From contig QWOQ01000005.1 of NCBI GenBank assembly GCA_003669585.1, forward strand, positions 522,502 to 586,501: DNA of 64,000 nt, given 5' to 3'. The notes beneath the pieces are model-generated. The model was not told where the DNA came from. It searched no databases and saw only the letters and a list, made by a program, of their open reading frames with translations. Of the stretch, positions 56,753 through 64,000 are shown piece after piece. A program made the position numbers and the translations under genes. This stretch comes from Planctomycetota bacterium. Its GTDB lineage: Bacteria; Planctomycetota; Planctomycetia; Pirellulales; UBA1268. Within the stretch, counting starts at the first letter, position 1; every line of letters starts with the position of its first letter.

Positions 56753-58303
56753 TTACACATTGAGAAGTTTTTTTGCTTCAATATAACCTGCCGACTGGTG
56801 TCCGAATTCGCTCGCAGATACGCGGGCCAGCGCGACCAAATGCCCCCACTGAAATGCCGGTCGCGTGGATGCAAATTCTGCTGAAACGGTATGATAATAC
56901 TTCTCGGCATGCAGCGCACCATCATGACTCGTTGCATGCGTGAGTAGCAGGTCGAAAAGAGGACGTGATTGGTGACCCAACTGTCCGTACTTGGCGACAA
57001 TAGCAGTTGTTCGCAGTTGATCTTTCGACTCAATGGCATCTTGAACATCGTTCAGCAGGGTCTGGGCATCTTGCGACTGAAACGATGCCAGTTGTTCCGG
57101 AAACGGATAGGGCTGTGCGTTCGAACGACTACTTTGACCGCCGGTATGAAATGCGCCCACGATCAAACTCGCCACCGCGTTGCGATGATTGCTGACACGA
57201 ACGATATTTCGCCAGGCGTTTGCCGAATCCGACGCATGCACACCGACAGAATCGCCGTGGCAACTACCGACCGGCTTGTCACTATTGGCCTGTTGCTCCA
57301 CACGACCAGGATCATGCAGAACCAGCATATTGGCTGCCAGCGAAATGGCTTCTCCAATTGATTCAGCGGAGTACCCTTCTTGTATCGCTTGAGCAGTTGC
57401 ATCGGCAGCCTGATCACGAGTGCCACGAAAGATAGTCTCCGCTAGTTGCTTGAGCCAAGTATCTTCACCCGACTTTTTCCCCATACTTCCAGCGAGCAAT
57501 TTGTACTGATCGAGCAACGCGGGCAAGACCGTCCGGATCGTTGATTTTGGATATTGACGCTCAGTCATCTGACGTTCGTTTGTAACGCAGTAGTGAACCG
57601 ATTGACGCAACAGGCAATGAGCCCATTGAGAACCAACGAGATCCAAGGTATCAAAGGCACGCCATGCCAACACAACGCGATGCACATCAACTTCATCTTC
57701 GATCTCATATTGGAGATGGTTGAAGGCTTCGCCAATCGGCCCCTGTGTCATCGACGCAAATACACCATCGGCACTTTCGAGATCTCCGCGACGAGCGATC
57801 TCTCGCAAGTATTCGCCGCCGTTTGCTCCCGCAGGAATCGGAATGGGGGCGATTTTGTGGAGCACTTCGTTTTGGCGTCCGCCGAATTCTTGAATACGTT
57901 TCGTATTTCGATAGAGAACTTTGAGCACGGGCAGCGGCTTGAATTCTGTTGGCAATTCCAATGACATTCGATAGGCCGGTGCAAGTGCCATAAACGTATG
58001 AAAACCGATGTAATCATGCCCTCCAAACGTGCGAGCATTCGCCAAAGCTCCGGCAGCGGTCAACGTCTGCAAACCAGTGCCGCTTTTCAGCTTTTCGACA
58101 AGCACCGCCATGAGCTTGTTGGGTTCGGTATCTTGCATCAACGCCACGAGCGACTCAAGTTTTCCGAAATCGAGTGCTTCCAAAGAGTCGTCAGCAAAAA
58201 CTTGTCCAATTCCCAAATCGTGACCCAAGGATGTTCCCAATCCGGCGATCAGCATGCCATTGCCGACGTCTTTCAAAAATTCGCGACGCGTATTTCGAGC
58301 CAT
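56753..58303 (-). CDS. Exported protein with Tat signal, unknown function
   Basis: 516 residues from the ATG at 58303; a longer frame reaches 58411. A twin-arginine signal NTRREFLKDVGNGM at residues 4-17 is followed by a hydrophobic stretch ending near FADD. The mature part is mostly helical with several His residues (GGHDYIGFHTFMAL, CVTNERQM, GSCHGDSVGVHASDSANAW), possibly a metal or cofactor site. I do not recognise the family. Tat export suggests folding or cofactor loading in the cytoplasm. It forms an operon with the secreted protein gene downstream. Confidence 0.7.
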   Translation of the reverse strand: MARNTRREFLKDVGNGMLIAGLGTSLGHDLGIGQVFADDSLEALDFGKLESLVALMQDTEPNKLMAVLVEKLKSGTGLQTLTAAGALANARTFGGHDYIGFHTFMALAPAYRMSLELPTEFKPLPVLKVLYRNTKRIQEFGGRQNEVLHKIAPIPIPAGANGGEYLREIARRGDLESADGVFASMTQGPIGEAFNHLQYEIEDEVDVHRVVLAWRAFDTLDLVGSQWAHCLLRQSVHYCVTNERQMTERQYPKSTIRTVLPALLDQYKLLAGSMGKKSGEDTWLKQLAETIFRGTRDQAADATAQAIQEGYSAESIGEAISLAANMLVLHDPGRVEQQANSDKPVGSCHGDSVGVHASDSANAWRNIVRVSNHRNAVASLIVGAFHTGGQSSRSNAQPYPFPEQLASFQSQDAQTLLNDVQDAIESKDQLRTTAIVAKYGQLGHQSRPLFDLLLTHATSHDGALHAEKYYHTVSAEFASTRPAFQWGHLVALARVSASEFGHQSAGYIEAKKLLNV

Positions 58304-58417
58304 CGGTGTTTTTCTTCGGAAGAGTTTGGGTTCAACAAGGAAATTGTGAGCCGAGTATGAATCGAATTCGGGCTGCCTCTTATTCTGAAACCACTGACAA
58401 ACGGAGTACATTTCCGT

Positions 58418-58771
58418 TCATGGCAAGATGGCGTCGATCTTTGCCGCCAAAACAAAATCATTTTCGGAGAGGCCACCGATCGCATGGGTGTAGATCTCGA
58501 TCCATGCGTTGCGGTATCCCTCCAGATGCATATCCGGATGGTGCTGCTCCCGTTCGGCAAGCGCACCGATCGTGTTCAACAATTTGATCCCGGCACGGAA
58601 GTTCTGCAGCGTCCAATCGCGGCGAATCCGCGTGCCGAGATGCGTCAGACGCCACAGCGGCATCGCTGCTATCTGTGCTTGGGCCTCGGTGGCTGAGTAT
58701 CCCGGCACACCTCCTTCGCAAGGCACGCACTTTTTCTCGGAAAGTTCGGTCGGAGTTTGAGTAGGGTTCAT
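58418..58771 (-). CDS. 4a-hydroxytetrahydrobiopterin dehydratase (PCD/DCoH)
   Basis: 117 residues from the ATG at 58771; the frame continues 12 codons further. The pterin carbinolamine dehydratase motif EREQHHPDMHL holds the catalytic histidines, and IEIYTHAIGGLSENDFVLAAKID ends the fold. The enzyme recycles pterin cofactor after aromatic amino acid hydroxylases, or acts in molybdopterin biology in bacteria. A short Cys-containing N-terminus (KKCVPCEGG) is typical for bacterial members. It stands between the Tat-protein operon and the divergent acyltransferase gene. Confidence 0.9.
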   Translation of the reverse strand: MNPTQTPTELSEKKCVPCEGGVPGYSATEAQAQIAAMPLWRLTHLGTRIRRDWTLQNFRAGIKLLNTIGALAEREQHHPDMHLEGYRNAWIEIYTHAIGGLSENDFVLAAKIDAILP

Positions 58772-58942
58772 GCCAGTAGTATCGTCGCTCGCAGCCCGAA
58801 AAGCCACAGCGGAACGATGCTGCCCCCTACGAAGGACAGTACAAAAGGTGTATTTTCCTGAAGTTCGTTGCGACCTGGCTGCTCGATGGCTTTTGTTGTG
58901 CCGATCTTTTTATCCCTACTTGTGCCGAATATTTTCAACTGT

Positions 58943-60154
58943 ATGCCACGAACTCGTCTGCCACTTCTCGACGCCATAAAAGGCCTCGGCTGCATGGCCA
59001 TCGTGCTTCATCATTTGGCCGTGTACGGGCCCATGTCGGATGTCGTGCACGCAGAGTTCCCCGGCATCATCGATGGCCTCTCGATGTACGCATGCCTTGC
59101 CGTGCAAATATTTTTTGTACTGGCAGGCTTTCTGATGGCGGCACAGATCGCGCCAGATGGTCGAGCGATTGCGATGAGAAAGATGGGGAAGATGGGAAAC
59201 TGGTTCTCCAACTCTCCGCCTGAATGTTCCGATGCCTTCACGACATCTCTCATCGCAAGCGACAAGCCCTCCTCGGTCACAGCGATTGCAAGCCCGATGG
59301 CACTCATCTGGAAACGTTACAGGCGGCTGCTCACACCTTTTTTATTTGCTGTTGTCTGGGCTACCCTGATCACCGCAATCGTGCGACCTTGGTTTGCGCA
59401 CGACTCCTTATCTGGGCCGCCTCGCCTGCCGCAATTGGCCGCCCATGCTTTGCTGATACACGATCTGGTTGGCGTTGAGTCATTGTCTGCAGGAGCGTGG
59501 TATGTGGCAATTGATTTTCAGTTGTTTGTCGCCACGGTGCTGCTCACTGTACTGGCTCAGCGCGCTGCGCCCGAGTGGCAGTGGGTATTTCCATGTTTGA
59601 TCATCGCACTGGCTGCAGGATCTTTGTGGGTGATCAACCGTCACGATGACTACGAAGACTACGCGCCCTATTTTTTCGGTGCGTATGCGTTAGGAATGCT
59701 GGCCTACTGGTCAACACGGCCATTCTTCGAAGTCTCTGCACTGTTCATCATTGCATCGTTGGGAGCAGTTGCGCTATGGCTGGAATATCGCAACCCCATT
59801 ACGGTCGCACTGGCCAGCGCCTGCATCGTGAGCATTGCCGGCCAGCGTGGTTGGCTCGCCCGCTGGCCCCGCCCAGGCCTCATGACGTGGTTAGGTCAAC
59901 GCTCGTATTCAATTTTTTTGATTCACTACGGAGTCTGTATCGGCATCAATGCAGTCTGGTCTCATTTTTTTCCGACGGGTCTGCTCATCAACGCTGTGGG
60001 AATGCTGGTTGCCGTCGCAGCCTCGATTGGGGCCGGGGAAATACTCTATCGATCCGTCGATAGTCAGCCCGACGTGCTCGGTTTTAACCGGGCAACGGGA
60101 ATGCTTGTCTGTGCTGCAGTTGTCGCAATGTTGATCGAGACAATGGCTTCGTGA
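58943..60154 (+). CDS. Acyltransferase-3 family membrane protein
   Basis: 403 residues from the ATG at 58943, which gives the canonical N-terminus RLPLLDAIKGLGCMAIVLHHLAVY with the catalytic-site histidine pair; the frame is open from a TTG at 58868. About ten hydrophobic helices follow, with LGQRSYSIFLIHYGV in the last third as in this family. These proteins O-acylate sugars, lipids or peptidoglycan in the membrane. A polar loop at about 95-140 is longer than usual. The next gene, a stand-alone condensation-domain protein, is another acyl-transfer type enzyme, so both may modify one product. Confidence 0.85.
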   Translation: MPRTRLPLLDAIKGLGCMAIVLHHLAVYGPMSDVVHAEFPGIIDGLSMYACLAVQIFFVLAGFLMAAQIAPDGRAIAMRKMGKMGNWFSNSPPECSDAFTTSLIASDKPSSVTAIASPMALIWKRYRRLLTPFLFAVVWATLITAIVRPWFAHDSLSGPPRLPQLAAHALLIHDLVGVESLSAGAWYVAIDFQLFVATVLLTVLAQRAAPEWQWVFPCLIIALAAGSLWVINRHDDYEDYAPYFFGAYALGMLAYWSTRPFFEVSALFIIASLGAVALWLEYRNPITVALASACIVSIAGQRGWLARWPRPGLMTWLGQRSYSIFLIHYGVCIGINAVWSHFFPTGLLINAVGMLVAVAASIGAGEILYRSVDSQPDVLGFNRATGMLVCAAVVAMLIETMAS

Positions 60155-60174
60155 AACATCACGTCACTTTTTTT
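60150..60174 (+). terminator. Possible terminator after the acyltransferase gene
   Basis: CGTGA/TCACG stem (60150-60154 with 60159-60163) and four loop bases, followed after TCAC by a run of seven T (60168-60174). The stem is only five pairs and includes the stop codon, so this is tentative. Confidence 0.35.
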
Positions 60175-60337
60175 CTACAGCCTGCTCGCGGCCCCCTTCA
60201 CGCGTGTGGTATGAATCGGTATAAAAAATAAGATTGTATTTTTCTGCGAGTGAAGTCAACGAACGATCGTCGGTAGTTCCACAAGCAGAATTGGTTATGA
60301 AACTATTTTTTTGATCGATGGTCATTCGCTGTTGATG

Positions 60338-60370
60338 CTTGCCACACGTCGCTTGCCACACGTCGCTTGA
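60338..60370. repeat. 14-base tandem repeat upstream of the condensation-domain gene
   Basis: GCTTGCCACACGTC occurs twice in tandem (60338-60351, 60352-60365), followed by a partial third copy GCTTG. It sits 75-100 bases before the likely ATG, in an otherwise gene-free 285-base stretch. Confidence 0.8.
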
Positions 60371-60439
60371 CCCCGAAGCATGACTGGCTCGCCACTTTTC
60401 AAGTGTTGCGCATCAGGACGACGAAAACGGATTCTCTGC

Positions 60440-61852
60440 ATGTCACGAGTCGATCAACTCATCGCCAAACACGCTCCCTGGGCCAGTGTCGATCGTCAGT
60501 GGGCCTTGACGCCGTTTGAAACATTCATGTGGTTCGACGATCGGCCACAATACCCGCTTTTGTTTGAGATTCGACTGCAATTTGCCGGTGTGATTGATCC
60601 GCTGATAATGCGCGATGCTTGGAAATTCGCGCTGAGTCGTCATCCTCTCTTGCGATCCACAATTCAAATACACTCAGGCCGTCCCTTCTGGCACGCTGTA
60701 GCGACCGGTTGGCCGGAATTACAGGGAGTTGCCAACGAAATAGAACATCCATCACCGGTCGGGGTAATCGACCTGCAGACGTCAACAGGCCTGCAGGGCT
60801 GGCTCTTCAAAACGTCGATTGGCTGGGATGTGAAGATGGTCTTTTCGCACGCCTGCTGCGATGGGCAGGGGGCTCGGATGTTTCTGCAAGACCTCGTGCT
60901 CGCATACTCGGTGCTCTGTGGATCAAGTCTCGACGACAATCCGTTCTTTGCCACCGATGTCGCCCATCTCGACCGGCGTGGCGAGTATCCGCCGACCGTC
61001 GGTCTCGACAATTCCAGATGGCGTAAGTTTCGCAAAGCTTTTCAGTTTGTTGTTTTCAGTCCGCAACCCGCGGCAATCCAAAAGTCGCTCAGACCTCGAT
61101 CGCTCGTCGCCTCAGAGGCCAGCGTCGTCGGCTTTTGCTCGCATACATTTACTGCTGCGGAGGTCGCCAGAATGCAGGGCCCACGGCAGCGTTCTGGTGT
61201 TGCTTTAAACGACATCGCCGTTGCGATGCTGTTCTCGATTGTGGGGCAATGGCAACGCGATCATGGCATGCGTCCCAATGCGCGGCTGCGAGTATCCGTT
61301 CCGTTTGATCTGCGCAACCGCGAAGACGAGCGAATGCCGGCAACCAATCGCTACACCTATATGTTTTTAAATCGTCGCTTAAAGGAATGCTCACATTGGA
61401 CGACGCTGTTATCCGGTCTGCAAAGTGAGCTGCAATCCCTGCGACAGTCAAGGATGAACGTGGAATTTCTTGACGGACTTTGCAGGGCGGCACGCTGGTC
61501 GAGAGTGTTTCGCTGGGTGCTCAAACGCCGTCGCTGCTTTGCCACAGCATTGCTGACAAATCTCAGCGATCCCTCGAGGCGGCTTCGCAAACGCCTGCGA
61601 GTTGACTCCGACGGATACATGTGGCTCGACCATGCGAAGTGCCTCGACATCCAAATCCAAACACCGCCGCTACGACCTGGAACACACTGGGCCTTTGGCA
61701 TCTTTGAGTATGCGGGACGGATGACGGTCTCATTTCGCTATGACACGACAACCATCACACCGAAGACTGCACAGACCATTTTAAATCGTTATGTCGCCGG
61801 GTGGCACGCATGGCTGGCGGATCCGACAAGCGACCCAATGTCTCAGAGCTGA
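60440..61852 (+). CDS. Stand-alone condensation-domain-like acyltransferase
   Basis: 470 residues from the ATG at 60440; 60380 is another start. The chloramphenicol acetyltransferase-like condensation fold is indicated by HACCDGQG (H137, D141: HxxxDG), an N-terminal LTPFETFMWFDD, and a later SVPFDLRNRED motif like the latch segment of these enzymes. Without adenylation or carrier domains it probably acylates an alcohol or amine (alcohol acetyltransferase, PapA-like). It follows the acyltransferase-3 gene and overlaps the 3' end of the SulP-carbonic anhydrase gene by ten bases, tail to tail. Substrate unknown. Confidence 0.75.
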   Translation: MSRVDQLIAKHAPWASVDRQWALTPFETFMWFDDRPQYPLLFEIRLQFAGVIDPLIMRDAWKFALSRHPLLRSTIQIHSGRPFWHAVATGWPELQGVANEIEHPSPVGVIDLQTSTGLQGWLFKTSIGWDVKMVFSHACCDGQGARMFLQDLVLAYSVLCGSSLDDNPFFATDVAHLDRRGEYPPTVGLDNSRWRKFRKAFQFVVFSPQPAAIQKSLRPRSLVASEASVVGFCSHTFTAAEVARMQGPRQRSGVALNDIAVAMLFSIVGQWQRDHGMRPNARLRVSVPFDLRNREDERMPATNRYTYMFLNRRLKECSHWTTLLSGLQSELQSLRQSRMNVEFLDGLCRAARWSRVFRWVLKRRRCFATALLTNLSDPSRRLRKRLRVDSDGYMWLDHAKCLDIQIQTPPLRPGTHWAFGIFEYAGRMTVSFRYDTTTITPKTAQTILNRYVAGWHAWLADPTSDPMSQS

Positions 61853-64000
61853 TTTTTGTCCTGCGACGTGCCGGCAAGTCCCAGCAGCGTCTCCTCGATC
61901 ACTCGAACCGTGCCCGAGCCAACGTCGTACATCATCCCGACAATGCCGATCTGCGTGCTGGCTAGCAACTCGCCGATCGCCGGACTCATGGCGATCACTT
62001 CTGCGACGGTGCGCACGACGTTGCGGCTTGCCACTTGATCGATGATGGCCAAGCGGTCGGCCTCGGATGAACTTTCTAACGTGCGGCAGTCTGTTGCATG
62101 AACCGATCGGGCGATGCTCTGCAGAATCGGCTCGACGTGAGTGCAGCCTGGGGCTGCAACGCGGTCTGGATGGCACGTGGCCTGCGTGCCGGCGGTGACC
62201 GCACCGCAGCGGGTGTGTCCGAGGACGATGATGAGCTTTGCACCGGCAACCACGCAGGCGTATTCAATGCTGCCCAACACCTCACAAGTGGCGATGTTGC
62301 CGGCGACTCGCACGCTGAAGATGTCGCCGAGCCCGAGGTCGAAGAGCAGTTCAGCCGGAGAACGCGAGTCGATGCAGCTCAGCACGACCGCAATCGGATG
62401 CTGCCCGGCAGCCGTGGCGGTGAGCTGTTGGCTCAAGTCTCGCTTCAGCCGTCGACCTTTGCGAAAGCGCTCGTTGCCTTCGAGTAAGATCTCAAGCGCC
62501 CGCTGCGGGGTCATGTCGGATTGGATTTCGAGACTCGAATAGTTCAAAAAGTGGGTGTCGTCGCCGATCTGCGGATACTTTTCCCGAAACCCGATTACCC
62601 CAAACTCAACGCCTCGCGCCGGAGCGGATGTGTTTTTAAAGTCGGTCAAGAGATCCAGGACGTCAGGATCGATGTAGTCGGTGTTAGTGGCGTCCACAAG
62701 CACTTTCCCTCCCGCAGGCACATCAAAGAGCGCCTTTTGGATCGCTGCGCGGTTGAAGAAGCTCACCTGATTGCCGAGTTCCATTCGCAGCACGTTCCCA
62801 GAGAGATGCTGCTCGATGACACGCCGGATCGGGTGCTGAAAATTACTGCGGAGCGTGAAGAGCAGGCTGATTCCCAAACCAATCGCAATGCCAACCATCA
62901 GGTCGGTGAACAGGATCGCCACCACCGTGCCGGCAAACGGCAAAAATTGATACGGGCCGCTGCGCCACATGCGCTTCACTATTTTTGGGCTCGTGAGCCT
63001 GAAGCCTGTGGCGATGAGAATGGCCGCCAGAGAGGCCAGCGGGATCTGGTTGAGGAGCGATGGCCCCAGCGAGACGCACCCCAATAACAACCCGCCGTGA
63101 ACCATCGTCGCCGCTTTGGTCTGAGCGCCGGCGTTGATGTTGGCGCTGCTTCGCAGGATCACGCTGGACACAGGCAAGCCTCCGATAGCACCGCAGAGCA
63201 TGTTGCCAAACCCTTGCGCCAAAAGTTCGCGGTCGGGAGGAGTTTTGCGTCGCTGTGGATCCAGTTTGTCGATAGCTTCGATCGTCACGAGCGATTCAAG
63301 GCTGGCAATCAGTCCGAGCGTGAGTGCGGCTGAATAGACCGCCGGATTGGCAAAAGCGGCGAGGTCTGGAGATGAAAAAAAAGTACAAAAGTTGGCAAAG
63401 CTTTCGGCCACCGGCACCTGCACCAGGTGAGAAGGGCCCACAGCGAGTGCCGGCGCATAATTCCACAGAAGTTGATTCACTCCCACGCCTGAAAGCACCG
63501 CTGCCAGTGGCGACAGCATCGGCACTCGGCGGCACCCGGGGAGCTTGGACCACACGGACAGGATTCCGAGCGATAGCCCGCCGATCAATGCGGCTCCGGG
63601 GAGAAAGAACTGCAGCGATTTCGGAATCTCAGAGAGCGTTGTTTCGTGATCCGGCTGGCTGAAAGCCATATCGCCTATCGGATCCAAGTCGTAGCCGATG
63701 AGATGCGGCACCTGTTTGAGAATAATAATCAGACCGATGGCCGCGAGCAGACCCTTGATCACGCTCGTTGGGAAAAATGACGTGAGGAAGCCCACCCGGC
63801 ACAACCCCAGACCGATCTGGAATGCGCCCGCTAGAAACAGAGCCGCCAGGAAGGTTTCAAAACTTCCAAGGGAAACAATGTGCAAGGCAACGATCGTTGC
63901 CAGTCCGGCTGCCGGCCCCGATACGCTTGTGGCCGAACCGCTCAAAGCCCCCACGACGATGCCGCCGGCGATGCCGGCAATCAGACCCGAAAAGAGCGGC
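61843..64000 (-). CDS. SulP bicarbonate/sulfate transporter - carbonic anhydrase fusion (5' end off the right edge)
   Basis: About 718 residues are visible; the start lies past 64000, since the frame is open to the edge. The N-terminal part is SulP with SGPAAGLATIVAL and AIGLIIILKQVP and about ten membrane segments. A STAS domain follows (about residues 420-530 of the visible part; VLVDATNTDYIDPDVLDLL). The last 190 residues are a beta-carbonic anhydrase: VVLSCIDSRSPAELLFDLG and VLGHTRCGAV supply the zinc ligands (C, D, H, C). Such fusions are known (for example Rv3273) and suggest bicarbonate transport coupled to CO2 hydration. It is a paralogue of the SulP gene at the left edge and is visibly more GC-rich than it. 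Confidence 0.9.
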   Translation of the reverse strand, partial: PLFSGLIAGIAGGIVVGALSGSATSVSGPAAGLATIVALHIVSLGSFETFLAALFLAGAFQIGLGLCRVGFLTSFFPTSVIKGLLAAIGLIIILKQVPHLIGYDLDPIGDMAFSQPDHETTLSEIPKSLQFFLPGAALIGGLSLGILSVWSKLPGCRRVPMLSPLAAVLSGVGVNQLLWNYAPALAVGPSHLVQVPVAESFANFCTFFSSPDLAAFANPAVYSAALTLGLIASLESLVTIEAIDKLDPQRRKTPPDRELLAQGFGNMLCGAIGGLPVSSVILRSSANINAGAQTKAATMVHGGLLLGCVSLGPSLLNQIPLASLAAILIATGFRLTSPKIVKRMWRSGPYQFLPFAGTVVAILFTDLMVGIAIGLGISLLFTLRSNFQHPIRRVIEQHLSGNVLRMELGNQVSFFNRAAIQKALFDVPAGGKVLVDATNTDYIDPDVLDLLTDFKNTSAPARGVEFGVIGFREKYPQIGDDTHFLNYSSLEIQSDMTPQRALEILLEGNERFRKGRRLKRDLSQQLTATAAGQHPIAVVLSCIDSRSPAELLFDLGLGDIFSVRVAGNIATCEVLGSIEYACVVAGAKLIIVLGHTRCGAVTAGTQATCHPDRVAAPGCTHVEPILQSIARSVHATDCRTLESSSEADRLAIIDQVASRNVVRTVAEVIAMSPAIGELLASTQIGIVGMMYDVGSGTVRVIEETLLGLAGTSQDKNQL

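Overview
The window looks like chromosomal DNA of a planctomycete (Planctomycetota). The signs are a DUF1549/DUF1553 protein with a PSCyt1-type CxxCH motif paired with a DUF1501 protein, a DUF1559 protein with a prepilin-type N-terminus, an FG-GAP/UnbV protein, a CxASR sulfatase, and a bacterial hopanoid gene set. No tRNA, rRNA, insertion sequence, prophage or CRISPR array was recognised. Both ends cut through SulP-family anion transporter genes on the minus strand.

Region 1-5.8 kb: a truncated SulP transporter faces away from an OmpR-type regulator / sensor kinase pair, a phosphate-selective-type porin and a small Cys-rich secreted protein, ending at a good intrinsic terminator. Region 5.8-18.3 kb is a split hopanoid locus: hpnG (+), hpnE-hpnD-hpnC (-), ispH (+), then, after ettA, a sulfurtransferase and sufE, hpnH-shc (-). 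IspH supplies isoprenoid diphosphates, HpnC/D/E make squalene, Shc cyclises it, and HpnH/HpnG start C35 side-chain addition.

Region 18.6-27.8 kb, all minus strand: a soluble sensor kinase with an HTH-receiver fusion regulator (clear sigma-70-like promoter, long structured leader), a flavin-dependent halogenase-like enzyme with a chorismate-lyase-like enzyme, a polyprenyl synthetase with an unusual N-terminal domain, a HemN/HemW-like radical SAM protein and a sugar isomerase-like protein. The halogenase plus chorismate-lyase pair is the most interesting metabolic signal and suggests a halogenated hydroxybenzoate product.

Region 28-36.4 kb: queF facing queC-queE with start codons 15 bases apart, a membrane protein made of two tandem copies of one domain, a thioesterase / ABC ATPase / FtsX-type permease operon, and rpsR. 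Region 36.8-45.9 kb: a glycine-rich RRM protein, a two-gene small-protein unit whose second gene appears broken by a one-base frameshift, and a run of envelope or secreted proteins (NHL propeller, lipoprotein, DUF1559, TPR/FG-GAP/UnbV, small membrane proteins, phosphodiesterase-like enzyme). Region 46-58.8 kb: a tandem alpha/beta hydrolase, a sulfatase, an MHS-type MFS transporter, the DUF1501/DUF1553 pair, two secreted proteins and a pterin carbinolamine dehydratase. Region 58.9-64 kb, visibly more GC-rich towards its end: an acyltransferase-3 protein, a stand-alone condensation-domain-like protein, and a SulP-carbonic anhydrase fusion running off the right edge. Start codons were adjusted where a ribosome binding site or neighbouring gene argued for it; functions are inferred from motifs read by eye, not from searches.
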